DNA from: an uncultured Eubacterium sp.
Lineage (GTDB): Bacteria > Bacillota > Clostridia > Lachnospirales > Lachnospiraceae
Assembly: GCF_934295145.1 (NCBI RefSeq)
Contig: NZ_CAKRAS010000056.1
Coordinates: forward strand, 1-19,605
DNA length: 19,605 bases
Direction of reading: 5' to 3'
Part shown: positions 1-7,481 of the stretch, piece by piece
Numbering within the stretch: the stretch's first letter is position 1
Layout: the number at the start of each line of letters is the position of its first letter
Notes under the pieces: model-generated
What the model was told of the DNA's origin: nothing
What the model saw: the letters and a program-made list of their open reading frames with translations, nothing else
Database searches by the model: none
Position numbers and translations under genes: made by a program

Positions 1-239
1 TCGGATACGGACTCCTGATATCCGATGGCAGTTAAGATACCGCATAATTTTTCGGAGTCTCGGGCGTTCATCTGACAACCAAAGGTATTGACGCAAAACG
101 TCATCTTTCTGCCAGCCTCTTTCTCCATCTGCGACACCAGCATGCGGGCCTTTGCAATGAAATAATACTGGCGCAGCGGCTCCTCCGCCGGCGGATCCAG
201 TGTCAGGTCGATCTGATTAATAAAATGTTCTATTTGCAT
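1..239 (-). CDS. miaB: MiaB, tRNA-2-methylthio-N6-isopentenyladenosine methylthiotransferase (partial, N-terminus)
   Basis: Only the first 79 codons are in the window; the gene continues past base 1. The translation holds TFGCQMNARDSEKL, the start of the N-terminal UPF0004 domain of MiaB-type radical-SAM methylthiotransferases, with the first conserved cluster-binding Cys in GCQMN. The family adds a methylthio group to i6A37 of tRNAs. About 45 residues precede this motif, which I recall as usual in Firmicutes MiaB. The ATG at 239 follows an AAGGA ribosome binding site. The radical-SAM and TRAM domains are outside the window, so a related MTTase (MtaB, RimO) is not fully excluded, but the CQMNxxDSE motif favours MiaB. 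It has its own promoter behind the phosphatase gene. Confidence 0.88.
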   Translation of the reverse strand, partial: MQIEHFINQIDLTLDPPAEEPLRQYYFIAKARMLVSQMEKEAGRKMTFCVNTFGCQMNARDSEKLCGILTAIGYQESVS

Positions 240-305
240 ATATTTTTCCTTATCTATTGATATTCTTCACGAAAGAACAAACGTTCCGTAATCATGAACT
301 GAATT

Positions 306-335
306 AGTATAACACACCTTGCTTTCTTTTTTCAA
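306..335 (-). promoter_or_regulatory. Promoter for miaB
   Basis: On the minus strand, TTGAAA (330-335) and TATACT (306-311) are separated by 18 bases, a good match to a housekeeping sigma-A promoter. The -35 box overlaps the stop codon of the upstream phosphatase gene. The start site would lie near 299, giving a leader of about 60 bases. It suggests miaB is transcribed separately from the hydS-like/phosphatase operon. Confidence 0.6.
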
Positions 336-1507
336 TAGTAATACACATGTACCGTTCGATGCATGGCGGTCAGTACATTCTGCAAACGTTTGATTAAGTT
401 CTGGCGGACAGAAATCTCAAAAGGCAGTTCCTTGGTGGTATAGTCTTTATTGATTGCTTTTCCGATAAACAGATTTACCGTTGTACAGTTTTCCATCAGA
501 TAGCAGGCCAGACGGGTGGCACCGTTATCCCGGCTCAGTTCATCAAAAAAATCTTCGGATACATCATCCTGCTGATAGCGCTCCAGCAGTTCAATTGCTT
601 TATTTAAAGTAAGAACGCCTTCCGTTACCAGATCGATACCTTCAATTTTTGCCGTTGGAGGAATCTCCGGATCCAGAACGCCAACGGAGGTGATCAGGCG
701 TCGTCCAAGCTCTCTTGCCACAATCTGGCTTGTGATACCGCCGGAGACGATCTTGATGCCTTCCTGTTTCATAAAATCCTGTACCATGCGGTTGTCATCT
801 TTTTTCTCCAACGGCGGTCCTGTCAGAATATTTACAATCTCTTCTTCCATAATCCGGGCCACTGCAATGGTGGTATCATCACTGCACATCCCGCCATACA
901 GATCCGCACAGGCACGGTTCATCTGTTCCGCCAGCTGTACCGCTGTTCTGGTTTTTGCTGCGCTGGATTCACAACAGCCTGCCAGTGCATTCCAGTCCCA
1001 TCGGTAATTCATGATATCTCCGGTTCCACAATACAGGCATCCATCACTCATGATCGCCAGTGCATCTCCAGGTAACGTCTGAAAACGGCATTCCCGGATT
1101 TTTTTTCCTTCGATCTTTCGATAGGAAAAAGGCAGCGCTTTTACTTTGCCCTGCCGCACCAGAATACACTCCGGATTGTCATACTCCACCACATAAATTT
1201 CCCCGGTATAATACACCTGGATAATGCTGAATGTCGAATAAGCCACACCATTCACTGAAGAAATCGGCAGTGTTTTCGCAATCGTTGCAACTACCTCGTC
1301 AATGGTCATATCATTGTACATCATGGTTGCAATGATCTTCGACGTCAGGGTTGCTAAAATATTTGCCCGAATACCGCTTCCCATACCGTCAGCCAGAATC
1401 AGGATTCTGGAATCTTCTTTGTCTACAATCTCTACTTTATCTCCACACAGTTCTTCTCCGTAATGATTCAGACTCTTGTATGCCATATCAATCGCAATCG
1501 GTTTCAT
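332..1507 (-). CDS. SpoIIE-family PP2C-type protein serine phosphatase
   Basis: A 391-residue protein. Residues about 10-220 read as a SpoIIE/RsbU-type PP2C domain: ADGMGSG at 39-45 supplies a metal-binding Asp, SDG near 153-155 a second, and CSDDTT near 208-213 the C-terminal metal Asp pair. No transmembrane segment or HAMP domain is seen, so it should be cytoplasmic. The C-terminal 170 residues have no domain I recognise. Family members dephosphorylate serine or threonine on partners such as STAS anti-anti-sigma factors. The ATG follows AAAGGGG and starts 14 bases after the stop of the PAS-containing hydrogenase-like gene, so the two are surely co-transcribed. I infer that the phosphatase is the output of that hydrogenase-like sensor. 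No STAS protein is present nearby. Confidence 0.85.
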   Translation of the reverse strand: MKPIAIDMAYKSLNHYGEELCGDKVEIVDKEDSRILILADGMGSGIRANILATLTSKIIATMMYNDMTIDEVVATIAKTLPISSVNGVAYSTFSIIQVYYTGEIYVVEYDNPECILVRQGKVKALPFSYRKIEGKKIRECRFQTLPGDALAIMSDGCLYCGTGDIMNYRWDWNALAGCCESSAAKTRTAVQLAEQMNRACADLYGGMCSDDTTIAVARIMEEEIVNILTGPPLEKKDDNRMVQDFMKQEGIKIVSGGITSQIVARELGRRLITSVGVLDPEIPPTAKIEGIDLVTEGVLTLNKAIELLERYQQDDVSEDFFDELSRDNGATRLACYLMENCTTVNLFIGKAINKDYTTKELPFEISVRQNLIKRLQNVLTAMHRTVHVYYY

Positions 1508-1521
1508 GTTCCAGCCCCTTT

Positions 1522-3225
1522 CTAGCTTTCCAGCAGCGTATCACGCAGCTTGGTCAGAATTGCCTTCGTCTCCGCTGTCGTTTCTCCAAGCAGACCGGCA
1601 ATTTCCTGTGCCGTCGTCATCTGTTTTTCGATAACGGACTGCGCCATTTTTACGGTATTCAGCTTCTGGTCCAACAGCTGCTCCGCCCATTTTTCCTCCG
1701 CCGTCACGTCCTCAATGATGGCCAGCACGCGGTCGGATGCAGGGATGTATACAATGGTTTCCAAAATGGTCATATGATAAGTATCCCACTTACGTTTTTC
1801 ACGCAGTTTATTTTCATGAGTACGATATACTTCCTCAAAATCTTTTGTGTCAATAAATTCAAACAGATACATTTTCAGTGCTTCCTGGCGGGTCGTGTGG
1901 AACACTTCTTCCGCCCGACGGTTAAACTCTTTGATCCGCATCTCTTTGTCAAAAATAAAAATCAGATTCGGTGTGGTCTCCATAACGACATTAGCCTGAG
2001 AACGGGCATTTTCATAAGAACGGATCAGACACATAGCTGCCTCTGCTTTTCCCTGATAAATCGCAATGGCTTTTTCCCGACAAGTCATGTAACCACAGGC
2101 GCCACAGTTAAACTCTGTATTGCTGTTGCTCTTTCCGATGGTCTTTAAAATCTCCCGAATTTCTGCTTCTGTTGGCATTTTATCTACTACCTGTCGTGGC
2201 ACATATGTACGCTCCAGTTCTTCTTTTGGCAGATTGATATACGCCGGGGGTGCCGCCAGCAGTGCATTATTTTCAATGCTCATAGTTGCTTTAAAACGAA
2301 ATCCACGACGTTTGTCCACACCCGGTCCGTTCACACAGCCACCCGCACAAAGGTTCAGTTCTACAAAACAGTGATCAATGTAGCCTCGTTTCATACTGTG
2401 TAAAAACTCTCTGCAGCTCTTGATACTGCTGACCATCAGTTTCTTATAAGTACCCGGTGCACCACAGACATCCACCGCACGGATGATACCGTTTGTAACC
2501 GGATAAAGCTGATTGACCATCGGATCCTGGTTGGCAAATGGTCTGGATTCACAATGTTTCAGATCGATACCTTCCTCATCCAGCCATTTTTGTAACTCAT
2601 TAAACTCAATGACCGCATCCACGCAGCCGCGGGTTCTTGCATCCGCTTCTGCTTCCATCTTTTTCGCCACACACGGTCCGATAAAAACTACTTTCGTGTG
2701 CTGTCCCATCAGATCTTTGATCCAATGTCCATGGGCGATCATCGGGGAGACAACCGGCGCCAGATACGGAATCAGCATCGGATAATGTTTTTCCACCAGA
2801 TAAACGATTGCCGGACAGCTTGTCACAATAATATTGTCCATCTCACCTTCCTTCATTAGACGCACATACTCCCGGGTGATAATGGCCGCCCCTTCCGCCG
2901 TCTCACGCACCTGGGAAAAACCAAGCTGCAGCAATGCCGCTACAATCTGCCCGGAATCTTCATAATCCAGCAGTCCACGGTAGGACGGATCCAGGGAAAC
3001 CACCACATGTTCGCCTTTCTTCAACATATTTTTCACATAATCCAGATCACTGTCAAAAGTTTTTGCCTCCTGCGGACAGATTTCCATACAGTGTCCACAG
3101 TAAATGCACATATCCGTGACAATCTGTGCCTGCCCGTTTTTGATCCGGATTGCCTTGACATCACAGTTTCTTAAGCATTTATAACAATGCGCGCAATTCG
3201 CATCCTGAAAATTAATCACATTCAT
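1522..3225 (-). CDS. [FeFe]-hydrogenase-like sensory protein with C-terminal PAS domain (HydS-like, group C type)
   Basis: A 567-residue protein. In order: two ferredoxin [4Fe-4S] motifs (Cys 11/14/17/21 and 40/43/46/50), an H-cluster domain (about 75-330), a CxxCxxxxC FeS domain (Cys 374/377/382 with 399), a PAS domain (about 410-510) and a helical tail. All four H-cluster cysteines are present: L1 VTSCPA (C137), L2 GPCVAKKME (C185, with K188 and E191) and L3 ELNLCAGGCVNGPG (C293, C297). The residue before C137, a proton-relay Cys in catalytic enzymes, is Ser136. L1 to L3 wording plus a C-terminal PAS match the group C, putatively sensory, hydrogenases such as Thermotoga HydS. It heads the operon with a SpoIIE phosphatase 14 bases downstream, which fits sensing H2 or redox state. 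Catalytic turnover is expected to be low but cannot be judged from sequence. The AGAGGAGG site fits the ATG at 3225. Confidence 0.88.
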   Translation of the reverse strand: MNVINFQDANCAHCYKCLRNCDVKAIRIKNGQAQIVTDMCIYCGHCMEICPQEAKTFDSDLDYVKNMLKKGEHVVVSLDPSYRGLLDYEDSGQIVAALLQLGFSQVRETAEGAAIITREYVRLMKEGEMDNIIVTSCPAIVYLVEKHYPMLIPYLAPVVSPMIAHGHWIKDLMGQHTKVVFIGPCVAKKMEAEADARTRGCVDAVIEFNELQKWLDEEGIDLKHCESRPFANQDPMVNQLYPVTNGIIRAVDVCGAPGTYKKLMVSSIKSCREFLHSMKRGYIDHCFVELNLCAGGCVNGPGVDKRRGFRFKATMSIENNALLAAPPAYINLPKEELERTYVPRQVVDKMPTEAEIREILKTIGKSNSNTEFNCGACGYMTCREKAIAIYQGKAEAAMCLIRSYENARSQANVVMETTPNLIFIFDKEMRIKEFNRRAEEVFHTTRQEALKMYLFEFIDTKDFEEVYRTHENKLREKRKWDTYHMTILETIVYIPASDRVLAIIEDVTAEEKWAEQLLDQKLNTVKMAQSVIEKQMTTAQEIAGLLGETTAETKAILTKLRDTLLES

Positions 3226-3242
3226 ATCCCTAACCTCCTCTA

Positions 3243-3260
3243 TTAATCGTATTTTACCAT
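3243..3260 (-). other. Possible five-codon upstream ORF in the hydS-like leader
   Basis: On the minus strand an AAAGGAG sequence (3265-3271) lies four bases before ATG GTA AAA TAC GAT TAA. This would encode MVKYD, ending 17 bases before the hydS-like start codon. The Shine-Dalgarno is as good as those of real genes here, so translation is plausible. A chance occurrence is equally possible because both elements are short. Confidence 0.2.
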
Positions 3261-3278
3261 TAATCTCCTTTCAAATGA

Positions 3279-3307
3279 AGTATCAGAAAAACTATTTTTT
3301 ATAGCAA
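3279..3307 (-). promoter_or_regulatory. Weak candidate promoter for the hydS-like/phosphatase operon
   Basis: On the minus strand TTGCTA (3302-3307) and GATACT (3279-3284) are spaced by 17 bases. Each matches the sigma-A hexamer at only four of six positions. It lies between the terminator of the dlt-like operon and the hydS-like gene, where a promoter is needed, which is the main support. Confidence 0.3.
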
Positions 3308-3344
3308 AAAGGAACGTACCATCTTTTTGATCGTACATTCCTTT
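3308..3344 (-). terminator. Rho-independent terminator of the dlt-like operon
   Basis: Arms AAAGGAACGTACCATC (3308-3323) and GATCGTACATTCCTTT (3329-3344) pair at 14 of 16 positions around a five-base loop. Read on the minus strand, the hairpin runs into a T-rich stretch (TTTTTGC then ATAAAAAAT). It lies 30 bases after the stop of the carrier protein gene. Confidence 0.8.
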
Positions 3345-3373
3345 CTCTGCATTTACCTGTGTTTTCGCTGATA

Positions 3374-3598
3374 TTAATCCTGTAACTCCTGAATCATCTT
3401 CCAAAGTGCCTCTGCACTGTTGAAATTTTCCGGTTTTACATACGCTGCCGGTATCACGATATCAAACTCATCACTAATGTCACTGATAATTTGCAGGATA
3501 TCAAAAGAGTCTAAAATATGATCATCCACCAGTGCCTTTTCATTTTCAAAATCTACATCCTCTTTAATATCCTTTAACAATTCCAATAATTCTTCCAT
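3374..3598 (-). CDS. Acyl/aminoacyl carrier protein (DltC-like)
   Basis: A 74-residue acidic protein with the size and helical pattern of a phosphopantetheinyl carrier protein. The attachment site is ILDSFDIL, with Ser31 the likely 4'-phosphopantetheine serine (DSF in place of the more common DSL or DSM). It is the last gene of a five-gene operon, 18 bases after the PLP enzyme, with AAGGAG before the ATG. In DltC the carrier holds D-alanine as a thioester after loading by DltA. The adenylating enzyme two genes upstream is the obvious loader here, and the adjacent PLP decarboxylase may act on the carrier-bound amino acid. The identity of the cargo is not visible in the sequence. Confidence 0.85.
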   Translation of the reverse strand: MEELLELLKDIKEDVDFENEKALVDDHILDSFDILQIISDISDEFDIVIPAAYVKPENFNSAEALWKMIQELQD

Positions 3599-3616
3599 GT
3601 TACAAATCTCCTTTTC

Positions 3617-4795
3617 TTATATATTCATTGTATTTATAGTACTTGTTTCTATTGCATCTCTTACTAATGTAAGGGAACCACTCTCATCTTTTAAATAAAC
3701 CTTTGGCATGGTTCGACTCAAAAACAGATAAATCCCCTCTGTCACAGAATATGCTCCGACATTTTCAAAAGCCAGCGTATCGCCAATTTCCAGATGTTCA
3801 AATTCCACTTCTCTGCAGAGAATATCCGATGTTGTACACAGACTTCCGCAGAGACACCATGTTTTCTTACCCGCTGTACCATCCTGCACCATTGCATTTT
3901 TATAATGTTTTATAATCGGTGTCTTCATGCCCATCATCTGTCCCAAATAAGTCAGATGGTTCATTCCTCCATCCACAATACAATAATGTGCGTTTCCCAC
4001 TGTTTTTAAATCTGCAACGTTTGTATAATACGTTCCACATTCCGTTGCGAAAAAACGTCCCATCTCAATGGTCAATTCTACTTTTTGTGCCACTTCATTT
4101 AAGATATCTTTCAACTCTTTTACAGGAAATAAAGTATCCGAAAAATCATCATCTGCAAAATAAGGGACTGCAAACCCTGGTCCATATTCCAGTTTTTTTA
4201 ATTCCAGTCCGAAAAGGTTTCGGATCTCCTCAAATAATTCCAACAGCATCTGAAGTTCTTTTATCTTTCTTTTCGCCCGTTTCCGTTGTGTCCCGACAAA
4301 ATAATGAATTCCTGTAATGTTTAAACTTCTGTATCTGTTTTCCCTGTGCTGCAATATATCAAATATATCCTCTTTTGCCATTCCAAACTGAGAACCGGCA
4401 TTCAGGCGAAGGATCACTTCTGCTTTCTGATCTGAATCTGCTGCTTCAACCACTTGCTGGATCAGATCTACATGACGAACCGATTCCGCTGTAAATATTC
4501 CTACTCCGTACTCATAGGCTTCTCTGATATCCGTAATCCCCTTATTAACACCGGAATAAATGATTCTGGATCCATCTACGCCCAGTTTTTTACAGATAGC
4601 AAGTTCACCTGGACTGCAGACTTCCAGTTTATCCACACACGTCAACATGGTTGTCACTAAAAATGGATTTGCCTTCATGGAATAACAAAGTGACACTGTT
4701 TCTCCGACAATCTCTCTGATCTGTGCAGCCCGTTTTTGTAAAACTGCCGTATCAAACACAAATGCAGGTGTATTACTTTTTAAAATGTCTTGCAT
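3617..4795 (-). CDS. Fold-type III PLP-dependent decarboxylase (DAP/ornithine decarboxylase family), carrier-protein operon member
   Basis: A 392-residue protein of the alanine-racemase-fold decarboxylases. Seen in order: SMKANP with PLP lysine K41; EVCSPGEL (58-65); GIHYFVGTQ with the PLP-stacking His at 164; YGPGFAVPYF (204-213); EMGR (244-247) for phosphate and pyridine contacts; CGSLCTTSD (316-324), equivalent to the catalytic Cys of the family; and FENVGAYS with Tyr349. So the core catalytic set looks intact. The family decarboxylates diaminopimelate, ornithine, lysine or arginine; BtrK of butirosin biosynthesis decarboxylates glutamate while it is bound to a carrier protein. The start overlaps the adenylation gene by 23 bases, and the carrier gene follows at 18 bases. 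I infer a BtrK-like role, either on the carrier-bound amino acid or on its free precursor. A housekeeping LysA is less likely in this context. Confidence 0.8.
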   Translation of the reverse strand: MQDILKSNTPAFVFDTAVLQKRAAQIREIVGETVSLCYSMKANPFLVTTMLTCVDKLEVCSPGELAICKKLGVDGSRIIYSGVNKGITDIREAYEYGVGIFTAESVRHVDLIQQVVEAADSDQKAEVILRLNAGSQFGMAKEDIFDILQHRENRYRSLNITGIHYFVGTQRKRAKRKIKELQMLLELFEEIRNLFGLELKKLEYGPGFAVPYFADDDFSDTLFPVKELKDILNEVAQKVELTIEMGRFFATECGTYYTNVADLKTVGNAHYCIVDGGMNHLTYLGQMMGMKTPIIKHYKNAMVQDGTAGKKTWCLCGSLCTTSDILCREVEFEHLEIGDTLAFENVGAYSVTEGIYLFLSRTMPKVYLKDESGSLTLVRDAIETSTINTMNI

Positions 4796-6338
4796 GTAAA
4801 CTCTCCTCGTATAGCTTTCTTAATTGATTTCTGTCAATCTTTCCATTCTTGCTCATCGGCATTTCTGTAAGCTGCAGCGCCGTATTTGGTATCATATAAG
4901 GCGGCAGTATACCACGTAACGTTTTTATCAGCTGTCTTTTTTCGCATGTCCCCGTGTAAAAAAGCAGCAAACGTTCCTTTTCTGTCTCATAAATACAACA
5001 GGATCTGGTGATTCCATCCACGGCATTCGCTGCCACTTCAATCTCTCCAAGTTCAATTCGGTGTCCCAGATGTTTGATCTGGAAATCTTTTCTGGAAATA
5101 TATACAAGATTTCCCTGTGCATCATATTTTGCCAGATCACCGGTTCGATAAATCCGTTCATCATAGCGATGATTCAATGGATTTTGCACAAAGACCTGTG
5201 CCGTTTTATCCGGTGCATTATAATAGCCCAACGCCAGCTCTGAGCTGCTGACACAGATTTCTCCGGCTTTTCCTGCTTCCGTCACTTGCTGATCTGTCTC
5301 ATCCAAAAGGAATACCGTTTCATTTGGAAAAGCTTTTCCAATAGGAATCACATCGGTCAGTTCATATTCGCGTTTTGGATCAAGCACATAATACGTACAG
5401 TTACAGGTGACTTCAGTTGGTCCGTACAGATTTACGAACATCGCCTGAGGCAGATATTTTCTCCATATCCTGTAATGTTTTATCGGAAGCACTTCTCCGC
5501 TAAAAAGTACTTTTCGAACCGTATCCGGTGTACGATAATCAAATCCATTCATGACAGATACAAAGCACATGGCGCTGACCGCCCAGGTAAGCACGGTCAT
5601 TTTGCTGTCTGCCATATAATCCATCAAAGTAGTAGGATCACTGAAATATTCTCTTGGAATAATCTGTACTTTCGCACCAGTCAAAAGACCGGTATAAATA
5701 TCTTTTACCGATACATCAAAATCAAACGGCGCCTGATTTCCTATAATGTCTTCCTTTGTGATAGCAAAAGTATCTGCATAGATCCGGATAAAATCCATCA
5801 CTGCTCTGTGACTTACTGCAACACCTTTTGGCAAACCGGTGCTTCCACTGGTAAAATTAATATACAACGGATTTCGATCCGTATGTTCCGTTCGGATCTG
5901 TCTCAAAAGATTCTGATCGATCGTCGCTTCCTCCAGACACTTCTCTGCCAGCAAAATTGTCGTTTTCGAAACATCCCCGGCTATTGCATCCAGACACTTT
6001 TTCATTTTCTCCAGATTTTCTTCCTTTGTAACGATCACTTCCGGCTGCAGCACGTTCAGGATCTGCTGCAGTCTCGCTTCCGGCTGGCGCAGATCTAACA
6101 GGCAATATGGACAGCCGGCATATACCGCTCCAAACATGATACTTAAGGTAACACAGCTTTTTTCCATATAAATTGCTACCGGCGCAGTCCCTGTCATCCA
6201 TTTTCTCAGATAAGTTCCGCCCTTCTGCGCATACATCTTTAACTGAGTAAAGGAATATTCTTCTTTCGGATCCGCAACTGCAATTTTTTCTCCGGACTGT
6301 GCTTCCATATGCTCCAGCCATTCTAATACATTCGTCAT
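4773..6338 (-). CDS. Amino-acid adenylating enzyme (DltA-like, ATP-dependent ligase to carrier protein)
   Basis: A 521-residue ANL-superfamily enzyme with no fused carrier or condensation domain, the length of DltA (about 505). Motifs: P-loop NFTSGSTGLPKG (161-172), the DltA-like NQAPFDFDVSV (201-211) with Asp208 placed to bind the substrate amine, FSGEVLP (279-285), NLYGPTEV (303-310), YRTGD (397-401), and NGK with catalytic Lys500. It would activate an amino acid as the adenylate and load it onto the carrier encoded two genes downstream. Bacillus DltA has FCGEVLP, and the Cys selects D-alanine; here that position is Ser280. The following segment TWAVSAM also differs from the DltA TSTPSF. 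The substrate is therefore probably not, or not only, D-alanine. The ATG has AGAGGAAA before it. Confidence 0.85.
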   Translation of the reverse strand: MTNVLEWLEHMEAQSGEKIAVADPKEEYSFTQLKMYAQKGGTYLRKWMTGTAPVAIYMEKSCVTLSIMFGAVYAGCPYCLLDLRQPEARLQQILNVLQPEVIVTKEENLEKMKKCLDAIAGDVSKTTILLAEKCLEEATIDQNLLRQIRTEHTDRNPLYINFTSGSTGLPKGVAVSHRAVMDFIRIYADTFAITKEDIIGNQAPFDFDVSVKDIYTGLLTGAKVQIIPREYFSDPTTLMDYMADSKMTVLTWAVSAMCFVSVMNGFDYRTPDTVRKVLFSGEVLPIKHYRIWRKYLPQAMFVNLYGPTEVTCNCTYYVLDPKREYELTDVIPIGKAFPNETVFLLDETDQQVTEAGKAGEICVSSSELALGYYNAPDKTAQVFVQNPLNHRYDERIYRTGDLAKYDAQGNLVYISRKDFQIKHLGHRIELGEIEVAANAVDGITRSCCIYETEKERLLLFYTGTCEKRQLIKTLRGILPPYMIPNTALQLTEMPMSKNGKIDRNQLRKLYEESLHARHFKK

Positions 6339-6356
6339 TTTGTTTCCTCTTTACAT

Positions 6357-7481
6357 CTAATTTTGGTTGTTTGTATTTGCAGTGTCATATCCCGGAAGGT
6401 AAGTAGCAACAATATCTTTGACAGATTCCATATAGGTATCCTCATCATAAAAATATTGTGACACATCCTCGCCTGCATCACGGCTCAATACAAATTTCGA
6501 AAAAGCCTTGCAAAAAACTTCTGACCCTGTTTTATTTAGGTGTTCAAAATTTGACAGATACTCCGGACAGATGGCAAACAATTCCGGTTTTACCAAATTG
6601 AAATCATAATAATCGGCACCGTACTTACTGCATATCCCACTGATTTTCTGGTTGATCGCAAAATACTCTTCCGCACCATATGCTGCAATATCATAAGGTG
6701 CTTTCGGTGTATTCACAACCATAAAGTCTACACCATTTTCCTGGCACAGTTTACACATCTCCTCTAATTCTTCATACGCCTTATCAGAGCTTTTTCCGGA
6801 ATAAGCCTTTTTTGTATTATTTACAGCGGCTGTATTATAATCAAAGACACCACCTGCGTATGCATATCCCTTTCCGACATACTCCATATACCCTGCTACT
6901 TTTTTCGAACTTGCATTTGCATCTTTGCTTTCCCGTTTGATTTTCAGATTTTCTGAAATCGTCTTTAGCTTCCAATCAACACTGTTATAAGTCCATGGGA
7001 AAAAATATGTCAGTGATGCTTCTGCATTAAAGTTTTCACTGTCCGTCACAAACCTCCAGTCCAACCGCAGTTTTTCCAAAGGAGAACATCCATACTTTCT
7101 TGCCCTTGCAAAAGTGGCTCTCGCATTTGCATTTTGTATCAGTTCCAGAGACGGGATTCCAAATATAAGAACAGCCCTCTTTATCTTTTTTTCCTGAATC
7201 GCTGCCGTTAATGCCTCTTTGGTCTGATCCAACGGCTGCCCCGGTGTTCCCATATTAAAAGAACTCCACCCGGTAGCTTCATCTATGATATAGGGATTAA
7301 ACGTCATCTGTGAAAAAGAAGAACCTAAATATACGGTATCTATTTTTTCTGTTTTGCGGAAGTCCTTCCACATGACTTCACTTGGACCATTTGCTTTCAC
7401 AAGAAGATAACTCAGCAGCAAATTTATCACTATGAACAGGAAAACAAATCCAACCACTTTTATGCCCTTAATAATTCGCAT
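6357..7481 (-). CDS. Membrane-anchored SGNH/DltD-like protein
   Basis: A 374-residue protein starting at 7481 (MRIIKG), eight bases after GGAGG and overlapping the MBOAT gene by 14 bases. An upstream in-frame ATG at 7508 lacks a site as good. Residues 7-29 form one hydrophobic N-terminal anchor, so the rest is expected outside the membrane. DTVYLGSSFSQM (48-59) resembles the nucleophile-serine block of DltD/AlgX-type SGNH proteins, NMGTPGQPL (76-84) the Asn/Gly block, and EHLNKTG (313-319) the C-terminal His block with His314. The residue three before that His, usually Asp in the DxxH motif, is Asn311. DltD works with DltB in transferring D-alanine to teichoic acid; AlgX and AlgJ do so with AlgI for acetyl groups. 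A matching role with the neighbouring MBOAT protein is inferred. Confidence 0.75.
   Translation of the reverse strand: MRIIKGIKVVGFVFLFIVINLLLSYLLVKANGPSEVMWKDFRKTEKIDTVYLGSSFSQMTFNPYIIDEATGWSSFNMGTPGQPLDQTKEALTAAIQEKKIKRAVLIFGIPSLELIQNANARATFARARKYGCSPLEKLRLDWRFVTDSENFNAEASLTYFFPWTYNSVDWKLKTISENLKIKRESKDANASSKKVAGYMEYVGKGYAYAGGVFDYNTAAVNNTKKAYSGKSSDKAYEELEEMCKLCQENGVDFMVVNTPKAPYDIAAYGAEEYFAINQKISGICSKYGADYYDFNLVKPELFAICPEYLSNFEHLNKTGSEVFCKAFSKFVLSRDAGEDVSQYFYDEDTYMESVKDIVATYLPGYDTANTNNQN

Noticed and set aside
244..300. Hairpin GAAC-AAAC-GTTC in the miaB leader as a terminator of the phosphatase operon.
   Set aside because: The stem has only four good pairs and no adjacent T-run.
1351..2148. 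Long plus-strand open frame across the phosphatase/hydS-like boundary (also other long antisense frames, such as 5286-6098).
   Set aside because: They lie opposite well-supported genes, have no ribosome binding site and show no recognisable protein family.
3374..6338. A non-ribosomal peptide synthetase system.
   Set aside because: Adenylation and carrier proteins are stand-alone and there is no condensation or thioesterase domain; the MBOAT and SGNH genes point to polymer modification.
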